Shown one piece after another: positions 43,756 to 54,546 of a DNA stretch of 64,000 bases. The stretch is from Dentipellis sp. KUC8613. Lineage: Eukaryota; Basidiomycota; Agaricomycetes; Russulales; Hericiaceae. Position numbers and translations under genes: made by a program. The notes beneath the pieces were generated by a model. It saw only the letters and a program-made list of their open reading frames with translations. It was not told where the DNA came from and did no database searches. The first letter of the stretch is position 1. Each line of letters begins with the position of its first letter. The stretch spans positions 248,001-312,000 of the forward strand of contig NSJX01000028.1 in the NCBI GenBank assembly GCA_002286715.1, read 5' to 3'.

Positions 43756-44315
43756 TGGTGTTTTCTCCGACATGGATATCAGTGGTATGACGGCAACTTA
43801 TTTATCTAGACAATGCAGGTGTTCTGTGTGGATGTCATCTTGAGTATTGCCGCGTGGCATGACAGCAATCTTGAAATTACGCCCGATATTACTCCCATTG
43901 CAATCACGGAATACGACCTCCTATGAGGTACGTCATGGGGCCGAGACTCTATTTACCGGATCGTGTATCCGGCCTCTCCACTGCAGAGTGCTGGGGTTCC
44001 TTAAATATTCAGAACAACTGCCTGTGCAGCCGCCACCACAGAGTCGCCACGTACTCGTGACGCTCACGCTACTGTATATCCAGATATACTATCGCAATTT
44101 CCAGAGATTTTCACCCCGCCAGCTTCTTCCTTACCGAGGAAGCCTGTCAAACGCCAATGCCAACGTAACTCCACAGGCGTGCCGTGAGCCGATCCGCTTC
44201 CCTCCCCTGATTCTGATCAGCCACAGTGTATTAGATTTAGCGTCCAGACAGTATATAAAAGGTGCGCACTGGCAAGCCCTCACGTCGTGCAAGCGCTCCC
44301 CCGTTTACTCGAACA
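43756..44315. promoter_or_regulatory. Spacer and promoter between SDR1 and SDR2
   Basis: The 560 bases hold the SDR1 3' flank and the SDR2 promoter. TATATAAAA at 44252-44260 lies 56 bases before the SDR2 ATG. No gene is seen. Confidence 0.55.
44252..44260 (+). promoter_or_regulatory. TATA box of SDR2
   Basis: TATATAAAA, 56 bases before the ATG at 44316. Confidence 0.65.
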
Positions 44316-45658
44316 ATGATAGGCTACATATTTGCCAGATGCGACTACGACCCGGCGCGCGACATCCCTGACTTAACGGGGAAAGTAGCTATCGTGACAG
44401 GCGCAAAGTTGGTCTTAGCATTTTCTCCTTCCTCTATTTGTTATCTTTCGACTTATGTGACTAGTTCAGGCATCGGGCTGTGTACCTCAGAACAATTAGC
44501 CTTACATGGCGCAAAAGTACACATGGCCTGCCGGTCGGAGAAGAGAGCACGAGCGGCCATTGCAGGCATCGAGGATAGAACTCCTCCGCTGAAAGGCCGC
44601 AATAAGCTCGTGTGGCTTCCGCTCGACTTGTCCTCCGTCGCTTCATCGAAAGCGGCAGCGCAGGCATTTTTGGAGAGGGAGAACCGTCTGGACATCCTTG
44701 GTATGTGGCAATTTGTTGGCTAAGTAGAGAACACAGGCTCATGGATTCTGTAGTAAATAATGCTGGACGGATGGCGTCAGACTATGTGCTCAGTAGCGAA
44801 GGACTGGAGCTTTCGGTTGCAGTAAAGTACCTATTTCACGTTAGCACGATTGCATTCTCTCGCCTGACTCAAGTGTGTAGCCATCTCGGACATTTCGTCT
44901 TCACAAACACGCTGCTTCCGCTGATGAAGGAGACATCTAAATCGAAAGATTCGGACGTTAGAATTATCAACGTGCGCTCAGCACCCTCTCACCACGGTAA
45001 CGAGGACAAAGTCACTTACCTCGCCCAACAGGTGTCGTCTTCCGCCTACATGCGCCCGGGAAATACGAATTTCAACAGCATGAAAGAGCTTAACGACCCA
45101 CAGAGCGGACCCGAAAAAGAGAATGCATGGGGCACCAGCTTCAAGCGCTACGGTGAGTCGCGCATTTTCAACTGCGCCGTATATTGTGAGTTTTCAATGT
45201 GGTTTCGGCAGGGAAATCCAAACTCATGAACCATCTCTTCACCGCTGAGCTCCAGAGGCGCATCAATGCGGATTTGGAGGACACACCAATCATTGTCCTC
45301 ACGGTGCACCCGGGCGGTGTGGACTCAGGTTTGTTCTCACCGCCTCGTATAGATGCTTCAAATGGTTCAGCTTCTCGACGTCGCAGAGGGCGCCAGACAG
45401 CTCGCTTTCCCGTTGTACATCAAACTATTTATGAAGGCCTTCGCTATGACCCCTCTGCAGGGCGCATTCACGAGTCTGTTCGCAGCGACGAGCCCGCAGA
45501 TCGCAGCGGAGCGCAAGAAGTATGAAGGCAGATATATTGTGCCGTATGGCAAGATTGCAACCGGTACACAGGCCGCAAGGGATCCCTCCCTTGCTAGGAC
45601 GTTGTGGGAGACGTCAGAACGAGTGTCAGGCGATATTTTGGCTCAAGAAAGACAATGA
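44316..45658 (+). CDS. Short-chain dehydrogenase/reductase, SDR2
   Basis: Seven exons: 44316-44407, 44465-44700, 44754-44826, 44881-44971, 45032-45152, 45212-45328 and 45387-45658, giving 333 residues. Cofactor motif TGANSGIG, then VNNAGR, VSSSAYM and YGKSK (Tyr204, Lys208). The second to fifth exons have exactly the lengths of SDR1 (236, 73, 91, 121). It differs from SDR1 by one extra residue at the N-terminus (MIGYIFARCDYDPARDIPDL) and by a sequence of its own before the C-terminal helix (EGARQLAFPLYIKLF). It lies in tandem with SDR1. It probably acts on a hydrophobic alcohol or ketone; this is inference. Confidence 0.93.
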
Positions 45659-45842
45659 GGGTATTACAGTCGTGGAATCGCGGCGTTGCTAATGTACATA
45701 GTGCATTGAGTAGGGATTTCGTAGATTTGAAGGATGAAGCATCTTGGTATCATATCGGCATATGTTTCCTTTCTGCTGCCTGTGGGTCGCGACATTCTGG
45801 GACAAAGACGTGAGCAACGAGAAAACGATGCACGGGATAGAG

Positions 45843-47735
45843 TCATATCTCACAAGACAGGATCTCCGCTCCCTCAGGCAACGGCTCTCCGTCCTCCAAC
45901 ACCCACGCATCCTCTCGAAGGGTATCAAGCATCTCTCGCGGCATATCACATCGTTCCAGCTGGATGATGAGTCGCGCATTGCCTTGCTTCCGCGCCTTCG
46001 CAAGCTGTCGCAAAAACGGCCAAGCTTCAAGCAAACCCGGTCTGGTATACGTCTCCTTGAAGGTGATGTGCACCTCACGCAGCAGGGGAAAGATGGGGGT
46101 TTTCTTCTGCTCTTCCGAGTCCCCAACTTCTGAGAGAGAAGGGGTAGTGGCGAGGAGCAACGCAGGATCAGGACATCTGTTAGAGAACCAAAGAATCTTT
46201 GTGCCGACTAGTGGGCAGAAGTAGAGGGGCCAGTCGTACGTCGGCACATCGATCGGCGTCAAGTAACCCGATAGGTCGTTGGTAATAATGAGGACACGGA
46301 TGTTTTCAAACGCAAAACGGTTCGCAGAAAGGACGAGATCCATCACTTGGAGGAGGGTGAATTTCGAGTAGTTCGGGCGGTAATCCCTGCTATTGCGCCA
46401 CGACAAGACGAGGTGGAATACTTGGGATTCAGGGCGGTGCTCCTCAACCAGGGAAGTGATATTCCGTGGGAGGTTGCCAGTCCGGCCTATGATAGAGAAT
46501 CTTCCAAGGGGGTCATAGTCCAGAGTGAGCGAGCGGAACTGGCCCATTTGATGCTTGCCTGTGCATTGCTGGGACATGGAGATCCGGGAGGCGAGCGCGT
46601 CAAGTAGGGTTTCCTTGATGCTCCGAGTTTCTGTGTTTTCGGTCACGACTGGGACGTGAACACCAAAAAACAGTGTATTCAACTGTGGGGCTTCTATGGC
46701 GCGCAAGAGAGTGACCACTCGGGCAACAGACTGGGCCTTGACAAATATTGAGTATAGGTAGGGAGCAAATGCAGGCGGCACAGGTAATTCGGATACATCA
46801 GGGATAGGCTCGAGGGGAGGCGCATAGGCATTGAACTCAGGATCAACCATGCGCAAGCATTCAAGCCTGGGATTCTGTCGCACAAAGTCAACTGCTCCAG
46901 ATATTGACAACACATTTTCAGTCTTCAATTCGGTCAAGGAAGGAAAAGACGGGATGTCCTGCATGATCGCAGGATCTCCAAGGAGTTTTAGAATGCGTAG
47001 CTGCGGGGCGGATCCGGCAAATATAAAGCCATGTGCGCTCTCCCCTCGGTAACCCTGCTTGAGAGCGTGGAACGTGGCCTCCTGAAGAATGGGTGCAGGA
47101 ATAGCAAGACAATTTGCGAGATTTACAATATCTGCGACCGCATCATTGTAGATAGCAAGGAAACGGATCCGAGGCATGTTAGCCAGGATCAGGTTGATTG
47201 TAGTCCGAGAGTGCCACTCAAGCGTGATGTCCACACGCAAAGGCGTGCGCCTCGAACGCTCGAAATACACCGAGGGCCATTTCCCAGGAAGAAAGTCGGT
47301 CACGGAGGTCCACAGATGGGTAGTCTGGAGGCAGACTTCCCGCCAATGTCGGCATACGTGGCTGAAAGACACTGGCCAAGGTGTAGCTCGTTGCATCCGT
47401 TGTCCATCCTTTCGACCACTAGGCTGCCTGGAGATGCACAGCAGAAATATATGAGCGAGCACCTCCAAGGGCAGAGAACATGTCGGGCGGAAGACGTTTA
47501 GCTGCACCCGTAATTGTTGGACAATGGCTTCGTGGTCACGTATGATGTTTTGGTGAAACTCTATCTGGTCTTCAAGCTGCTTCCGATGAAGTACCATCTG
47601 TACCATCTGCTCCTGGAGTCTCTCCTGATGCATCGGAAGGAGATCATCGATGGTGTCGCAGTGAGGTGGTGTGTCATCCCCCCATCCGTATGTGGTGGTA
47701 TTCATCACCATGCCACCGTATTCTTTCGACTTCAA
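45843..47735 (-). CDS. F-box protein with N-terminal coiled coil
   Basis: A single-exon gene of 630 residues; only 184 bases separate its 3' end from SDR2, which converges on it. Residues 35-75 form a likely coiled coil (LQEQMVQMVLHRKQLEDQIE), followed by the F-box, CSLPLEVLAHIFLLCISRQ and VSFSHVCRHWREVCLQTTHL. The pattern is the common Agaricomycete one in which a heptad segment and a short PTCSLPLEVL motif precede a long irregular LRR-like region. A set of conserved phrases, such as APQLRILKLLGDP and FPSLTELKTENVL, supports this. It should recruit a substrate to an SCF ubiquitin ligase; the substrate is unknown. It is not closely similar to the F-box gene at 36065-37696. Confidence 0.86.
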   Translation of the reverse strand: MKSKEYGGMVMNTTTYGWGDDTPPHCDTIDDLLPMHQERLQEQMVQMVLHRKQLEDQIEFHQNIIRDHEAIVQQLRVQLNVFRPTCSLPLEVLAHIFLLCISRQPSGRKDGQRMQRATPWPVSFSHVCRHWREVCLQTTHLWTSVTDFLPGKWPSVYFERSRRTPLRVDITLEWHSRTTINLILANMPRIRFLAIYNDAVADIVNLANCLAIPAPILQEATFHALKQGYRGESAHGFIFAGSAPQLRILKLLGDPAIMQDIPSFPSLTELKTENVLSISGAVDFVRQNPRLECLRMVDPEFNAYAPPLEPIPDVSELPVPPAFAPYLYSIFVKAQSVARVVTLLRAIEAPQLNTLFFGVHVPVVTENTETRSIKETLLDALASRISMSQQCTGKHQMGQFRSLTLDYDPLGRFSIIGRTGNLPRNITSLVEEHRPESQVFHLVLSWRNSRDYRPNYSKFTLLQVMDLVLSANRFAFENIRVLIITNDLSGYLTPIDVPTYDWPLYFCPLVGTKILWFSNRCPDPALLLATTPSLSEVGDSEEQKKTPIFPLLREVHITFKETYTRPGLLEAWPFLRQLAKARKQGNARLIIQLERCDMPREMLDTLREDAWVLEDGEPLPEGAEILSCEI

Positions 47736-50258
47736 ATACTAGAGACATCAGATGATGAGAATATTTTCAAGATCAATTGAAAGGACGTGCAGCTTACCGG
47801 TCGGTTGAGAACAGTGGACGAGGAATTGGGGATGACAGCGCATCAGGCTAGGCTGGCGCCCAACGCATTAATGGCCGCGGCCCGCCTCCGCCGTCACTGT
47901 CACGGGCGGCGCCACCGTTGGCAACGGACTCCTCTCCTTCACCGTCATGCTTCATAGCAAACGCGTTCGTCCTCCAGCCTTATGAAGCAACTCTGAACAA
48001 TTACCTTTTTTTCTCACACATTCACGAGCTGTTTTCATGTCGGCTTCTCATAATGATGCCATCAGCTCCGGCGCTTGCGCCAAAGTGGGCAGCGCAGCTG
48101 GTCAGTGAGCAGGAGATATGTCCACGGCTTGCGCACGAAGCCCCATGCGTATTTGAAAACACGCGGGAGGTATGGTTATTTATGGCCTTCCTCGTACGCA
48201 ATAAATGTTTTGACAATGCAGGACAGAAGCGACTCTCTTGTAAACCTCTGATTAACTTTGCATAGCACTCGATGCGCCGCCTCATCGACCTCATCGACCC
48301 TCCAAGCTTGTCAATCTTTGGTCTCAAACCAATCGTTATCCCTTCTCCCTTACTTGTTAGGAACCGTCTTATTACTTTCTTCCGATCTTTCGTGCGCACT
48401 ATCAATACCTGTTCCGACAATGCTCAGCTACTGGAAAGTGAACGACAGCGAATGGCTTCAAGGAGCTCGAGAGGTACAACTGTCTTCGGGCTATCTCTGC
48501 GCATGATGGGTACCCGGCGCAGGTTCGATGCGGCTTGTGAACGTTCGACTGACTCCCAGAGACCTTGAATTCACAGCCCTATTGACCTCCTAACCGATGC
48601 GTCGATCTACTACTTGGCGTCGACCACGCACTGCGCACATCCGATATCATCCAGAGGAGGCCACTCGGACCTCGATTGCATCGCTACCTCCCTTGGCTCG
48701 GGTGACTGAGTAGACTTGAACACGATGGGAAGCATGGTTTGAACGAGGCGATGTGACGTGGCTTCAAACTCAGCGTCCTCACAAGAACGACGGGAAGCTA
48801 GTACTACTATAGTGAGTGTGGTTACTCGTTCTTATCTGATCCTCCAAATCAAGTAACAGTTGTGCTAGGATTTTACAGCCATCAATACTTCAGCGCTCGC
48901 CCATGACACGCCCATCGCTTGTCGACCCTCAAGCGAAACACAGTCGACCCGCTCTTAGCTGCCCGCCAAGGCTATTATCTTTATTTCTTTGGTTAGTCTA
49001 CCGCGAAGATCTTCAACGGACCCTCTTTCGGAGTATGCAGTGGCCATTTCATCTACCAAGCCTCGATGGGTCCGAACATGTAAGGAATTTAATGTACCAG
49101 AGCCGTACCTCCATATGCTCATAACTCTTCGTCCGCACTTCAGCCTTAGGAGCACGCGGTGGGCATATCGGCATACGGACCACATGCGACCTTCACTTTT
49201 CCGTTAGCTCATTCCTCACTGCGGAGCGGGCCGCTGTCACAGCGGCGCAAATGAATAGAAGAGACATGCCGTCCACTTTCATCAGTGCTCGGCAGGCATC
49301 CTGGGGCCGCACTCGCATGCAGCCTTGTCAACAGTGGGCCACACCGCACATCATCGTGCTGTGCTTCGTTCCTTTGATACGATTCGGTAACGCTATTTCC
49401 TGTTCCTTTGCCCAGGTACCGAGTACGATCGATGCTCTGCCAACATCGTGAGGTGGGCAGCAAGATTTTCTACCGGATCCTGGACCATGTTCCGCTCTAT
49501 CAACGCGGTTTCGTTTGCCCCGGGTATCGAGTTCGGGCTAACGTACGTGCTCGTGCCCCATGTCATCGTACACAGACTTTTTGACAATTAGCAATCTGGT
49601 CTTCTAGAAGCCATATATGTACCTAATCATCGCACAGTTCGGACGCCGAGCCTGTTTTCGCGCACTTTGTTCAGAGCGATACTTTCTCTGAGTTGGAACT
49701 CGCGACGTCGCACTAGCACGTCCACGACGACAGAAGCATAACTCAGTAAGATCCACCCATCAAGCATCGCCCTAGCCTACCCATTTCTGATGCAGATCAA
49801 GCGTGGGACCTGTATCGACAGGGACTTCCTGAGAACCGCACCTTTTGAGAAGCAGCACGTCCTCCTGGCCCGCGGGCGCTCAAGAACCCTCTGCTCTATT
49901 CCTGCTCCCACTCTCACCAACCAAGTCCCATTCCGGGTTGCTAATGCCCGCTGAGTCATCGGGGCCCTCCGCCTGCGCGCCAGGCTTCTCTTCGTCCTTG
50001 TCGCGCCAAACGAGGACGGCCCGAGCATACGTGTAGCGCAGTGGGCAGCGTCGCATGCGAGACACGGATTCGCACACGCTCGGGGCTGACGGCTTCTCAT
50101 GAGCGATATCGGACATGAACTGGGCTGCTGTGGAGCACACGCTCACGCTGGGCTGTCTGCGCACGCGGCCGTCTCGGACGCCTGCGGGCCTGGAGCCTGA
50201 CCCGCGCGGTATATAATGGCGGCTTCGCAGTGCGCAGTTTCCCTCACACTCACACAGT
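47736..50258. other. 2.5 kb intergenic; doubtful small ORFs and P450-3 promoter
   Basis: No clear gene. A plus-strand candidate at about 48053-48568 can be spliced (MMPSAPALAPKWAAQLVSEQ..., donor GTATGG, acceptor CATAG, then RRLIDLIDPPSLSIFGLKPI...) into about 135 residues, but no family is recognised and it may be chance. The right end is the promoter of the third P450, with TATATAA at 50210-50216. From 49200 to 50200 there are only overlapping, featureless ORFs. Confidence 0.4.
50210..50216 (+). promoter_or_regulatory. TATA box of P450 gene 3
   Basis: TATATAA, 43 bases upstream of the ATG at 50259, a very short but plausible leader. Confidence 0.6.
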
Positions 50259-52810
50259 ATGACTCTGTCTCCCTACCTCCTCGTCGGCCTTGCGGCTGTT
50301 GTGCTCGTCCTGCTGTACCAGTCTGTTCGGACCGCGAGGGCTCGGAAGTCCATGCTGGACGATATTCAAGGACCTGAGAATCCGTCGTTCTGGATAGGTA
50401 GGCCACTCCCAGTCTCTAAATTTGTTCATTTATTTTCTCTGTGTGTGTCGTCATTGTTGACTTCTGGGCGTCTCGATCAGGAAATGAGAATGACATACGC
50501 TATCAGGGCGAGGTGGGCGACGTGGACTTCAAGTGGATGCGCGAGTACGGCAGCGTCTGGCGCGTGAAGGGATGCATGGGTGTAAGACGCTTTCGCTCCA
50601 CTCCATCCATGCCGAGCTGTCTCTCATGCGCAGGCTTCGAACTTCGATAGGAGAACTCCTTGATGATAGCAGACCCGAAGGCATTGCAGTACGTTCTGCA
50701 GACGTCAGGGTACCGCTTCCCGAAGCGGCCTGATGCCCGAGAAGTCACCCGGATGATCCTTGGTCGTGGTATCGTTTGGGCAGACGGTGCGTCTCTGCTT
50801 CGCTGTAGACGAAGTGGTAATTGAGTGTCTCGCTGTACGTTCTTGCGTTCTCAGGACATGGCCATCAGCGCCAAAGGAGGATCATGAGCCCGGCATTTTC
50901 CGCAGCGCAGCTGAAATCATTCCTGCCTCTGTTTCAACGATACGGCTTGAAGGTGCGGGCTTTTCGCATTCATTCCAAGACGCGCATTGATGCCAATCGT
51001 ATACGCAGCTTGTAGAAAAATTGAGAGGGGAGATCGCGTCGGGTGCGGAAGCGAACAAGGGAACCGACGGGTCTCTGATTAACCTCGTACCGTGGTTCTC
51101 GCGCACGACTCTCGACATCATCGGTGAAGGTACGGAAACGTCACGTCTACACTTTCTCCATGTCATGTAACAATAACCTTTGTTAGCTGGTTTCAATTAC
51201 GAGTTCGGCGGTCTCGATGACGCGGAGACAGAGCTGTCAAAAGTCTACAACAACCTCTTGTACGCCTTCTCCATTCCCATAATCATCTTTGTCACCTGAC
51301 CTCACCCTATTTAGCATCGATTCTACCTTGTACCCCTCGAAGTTGGACATCGTCTTCAAATCCTTCTGGCGCTACATCCCCGAGACACCGCTGCACCTCG
51401 TGCGCTACCTCCCGAGCCGCGAGTACCGCCGCTTCCGGCAGTACACCGAGTTCATGAACGACTTTGCGCGCCGGATTGTCGAGAAGAATGAGGCGCAGGG
51501 CGATGCAAAGGACATCATCAGTGTGCTCATGCGCGCAAACGCCTCCGAGAATCCACGCTCCAAGCTCTCAGACTACGAAGTCTTCGACCAAATCTCGTGC
51601 GTCCACTCCACCTACGCACTCTCGTCTATACCTAACCTGGTACTAAACTTGCTTGTTTATTTTTGGGTCGTCGTTGTGGATTGTGGATGCAGGACGTTGC
51701 TTCTGGCGGGCCACGACACCACCGCGACGTCGCTCGACTGGCTATTCTGGGAGCTGGGCAAGCATCCGGAGTGGCAGACCCGCATACGCGAGGAGATCGC
51801 CGCCGTGCGGGCTCAGGTCACCGCCCGCGGCGATACGGACTTTTCCATGGGCGACCTAGAAGGCATGTCTTCTATGCAGGCTGCGCTCAAGGTACGTGCG
51901 CACGGCGCCTTCCGCAATTCTCCCGTTCCGCTCTTTTCTTTGCCTCTTATTGTGTGCGACGGCTGATACTGGGACACGGCCATAGGAGGCCATGCGCTTG
52001 CATCCTATTGTGTGGCAGATTGTGAGAAACGCAGCGCAGGACGATGTCATCCCGCTCGCGTTCCCTATTACCACTAGGTCTGGAAAGGTGATCAATGCGG
52101 TGCCTGTCAGGAAAGGGCAGAGCATCACGGTGTCCATATGTTCCTACAACCGGTATGTGGCTGTGTTGCTTGAATGGTCATGCCAGACGTACTTGAACTG
52201 GGACTGCGGGCCAGGCTACCTGAGGTGTGGGGTGCGGATGCGGATAAGTGGAACCCCGAGCGGTTCCTCAATATCGACAAGAGCAAGCAGACGTCCGTGG
52301 GCGTGTACGCGAATTTGTGAGTCATGCAATTTCGTTTCGCCGTTTCCGCCGGTTTCTGATGTGCGTCCTAGGATGAACTTCTGTGAGTACAAGTATCTCC
52401 TAACTGTCGCGCCATGCGGGTTCTAACAAACATGTCATTTTATGACATGCAGCCGCTGGAATTCGGGGGTGTATTGGGTACGTATTTCTAGGCGGTTCGT
52501 GATGCCCGTGGATCCAAGTACTGATGGTCTATTGTCCGCGCCGCAGCTGGAAGTTCTCGTACGTACCCAACCACCTATCTCTGTTCCGCTGTTCGCGCAG
52601 GTTCTGATGGCCATTATTCTTCCCCTTTCACACCACAAAAGGGTCATCGAAATGCAAGCCATCGTCGCAACCCTGCTCGAGAACTTCGAGTTCACGCTGC
52701 CCCCCGCCGAGAAGGGCGAGATCATCCGCAAGCCGACCGCGCTGATGGTGCCCATGAGCGACACGTACCCAGGCGCGTGGATGGGGCTGCACGTGAAGAG
52801 TGTCGCGTGA
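50259..52810 (+). CDS. Cytochrome P450, gene 3 (different subfamily)
   Basis: Fourteen exons: 50259-50397, 50481-50581, 50651-50786, 50855-50952, 51009-51129, 51187-51259, 51315-51596, 51693-51891, 51986-52152, 52215-52316, 52372-52382, 52453-52477, 52547-52558 and 52642-52810. They give 544 residues. The N-terminal anchor is SPYLLVGLAAVVLVLLYQ. The oxygen-binding helix is LLLAGHDTTATS (near 319-329), the ExxR is EAMR at 384-387, and the PERF region is WNPERFLNID. The haem loop FSAGIRGCIG, with Cys483, is assembled from four pieces, including exons of 11, 25 and 12 nt. This is a microsomal monooxygenase of the CYP4/CYP5-clan-like fungal type, distinct from the two tandem P450s 16-20 kb away. 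Substrate unknown. Confidence 0.92.
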
Positions 52811-53642
52811 GGTCACGCTCATCTGTGTACGTGACCACCCGCAGGCTCGCATGCATTCCATTCCATTTCCATTCCCTCCCCGTCCCGATTTGTACACACC
52901 CATACTGCTTCCGTGATGTCCGGTTTTCCGTGATGCGCCTCCTCCATACACGTTGTTCTTGCAGATCTTGCCCTTGTTGGGACCGGTCGCTGTACTTTTA
53001 ACGCTTACACATGTGCACTAGGCTTGGTTTGTAATTTAATGCAATGTATCATCCACGGTGATATCACTCGTTCGCATGCGCAGGTGCTGCTACTGCGGTG
53101 GGGCAGAAGCGGTTAATTTCAAAGTCGATCGTAATTTTACCGCGCATTCTATGACTCTTAATTCCCGTGCTTCATTCAGGATCCGCCCCCTTCATTTCTG
53201 CCCTTGATCTTGGTGCGAGCTAGCCCACCGGCACAGACTAAAGACCTGAAAATCACGCGTGCGTTGCGATGGTCAACAATTCGATTCCATTATTTTCCAC
53301 GACAGATCATCCCGCGCAGCGGCGCGGGGGCTAGATGTAAATAAAGTAGGATGTGGAGAGAACGCGAAGAGAGGATAATACAAGGGTGATGATGTGGGAT
53401 CCGTACACACAATAAACATTAGGTAGGACAGTTCCTGAAATTCGACGCGAGGCAACAGGATTAGGGATGAGGAGGGGTAGGGTACGAAAATAGAATGTGG
53501 AACAAGAAAGGGTGCGGACCAAGGCGCGACGATGCACAAATCGAGAATGCAGAGTGGTAATACAGCAGTCCGTCCCGCCGTCGTCCCCGTCTTCTTCGTC
53601 TTCTAGCAGCTCGCGCTGCAGCCGGCCGTCGAGGCGGGCACT
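52811..53642. other. Intergenic between convergent genes, no gene recognised
   Basis: The P450 and the Clp1-like gene converge here. The left part is pyrimidine-rich, the right part contains a CTCATCC/TCTTCGTC-rich tract near 53570-53610. No ORF with a domain is present. Confidence 0.5.
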
Positions 53643-54546
53643 CTACACCTGGCCGGTGGCGACCATGTTCATCGCGCCGAGGATGACCTCCCACGCGAGG
53701 TCCAGGGCGGCCCACATGTCGCGGTCGAACACGCCGAGCGCGCACGCGTTGCGCCAGACGGCGCTGACGGTGCGCGTGAGGCCCATGAGCGCGCTCATGC
53801 GGTCGCCCTTGGACGCGGTCGCGAGGTACGTCGCGAGCTGCGGCTTCGAGACGTGCGAGAGCGGGTTCGCGGGCGAGCTGCCGCCGGGGCGCGCGCTGGA
53901 GAGCATCGCCGGCGGCACGGGGAGCAGGGCGCACACGAAACGGTCGAGGCGGTGCGACACCAGGAATGCGTGCAGCGGCGCGAACGCCTCCGCGGTCGGC
54001 ACCGTGAGGGGGATGACGGGCAGCGCGGCTGTCCCGTTCGCGCGGGCCTGCGGGCGCGAGATGGGGAGGCGCGGGAGGAGCGAGCAGTTCGCGGCGAGCA
54101 CGATGTGGTGCGTCGGCAGGAGCAGCGCGGTATCCGAGGCGGGGTGTTTCGAGTTGGGGCTCGTGAAGATGGCGAGGACGTGCGACGGGGGCGAGGACGA
54201 GTGGGCGACGTGCACGTCCATCGCGGAGGGGAGGCGCGATCGCGGGATGGAGGGGGGTACATTCAAAGACGAGAGCGAGGCCAGCATCCTGTCGGGGTAA
54301 GGATTAGGCGCTGTCTGTGCAGATGTCGCGAAGCACGTACTCGTCACCGCGCGTGTGCAGGCCTCTGCGGACATACTCGAGCGGGACCTGCGCGAGACCG
54401 GGCTCGATGGCAGTTATCGCGTCGGGGCTGACCTCGGAGAAGGTGGGCCGTGCGAGGGTGCGGGGGAGTTGTACGCTCGGGAGAGATACGGACTGGTGCT
54501 GCATGTCGAAGGAGTGCTGTGCGGGGCGCGATGCAACCTGGAACAT
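53643..54546 (-). CDS. Clp1-like (clampless) protein
   Basis: Two exons, 54377-54546 and 53643-54288, flank an 88-nt intron with a consensus GTATGT donor. They encode 271 residues. The N-terminal exon gives VSLPSVQLPRTLARPTFSEV. The second reads MDVHVAHSSSPPSHVLAIF, LPTHHIVLAANCSLLPRL, ALPVIPLTVPTAEAFAPLH and ends in VWRNACALGVFDRDMWAALD followed by LAWEVILGAMNMV. This C-terminal pattern is what I recall of Clp1, first found in Coprinopsis cinerea and needed for clamp-cell formation downstream of the A mating-type genes; an orthologue acts in Ustilago maydis. The identification rests on memory of the family and should be checked. The donor was chosen because it restores the phase exactly; a naive reading stops at 54304. 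Confidence 0.7.

Noticed and set aside
53853..54431. 192-codon plus-strand ORF
   Set aside because: Antisense to the Clp1-like gene; Arg/Gly-rich and without a domain.
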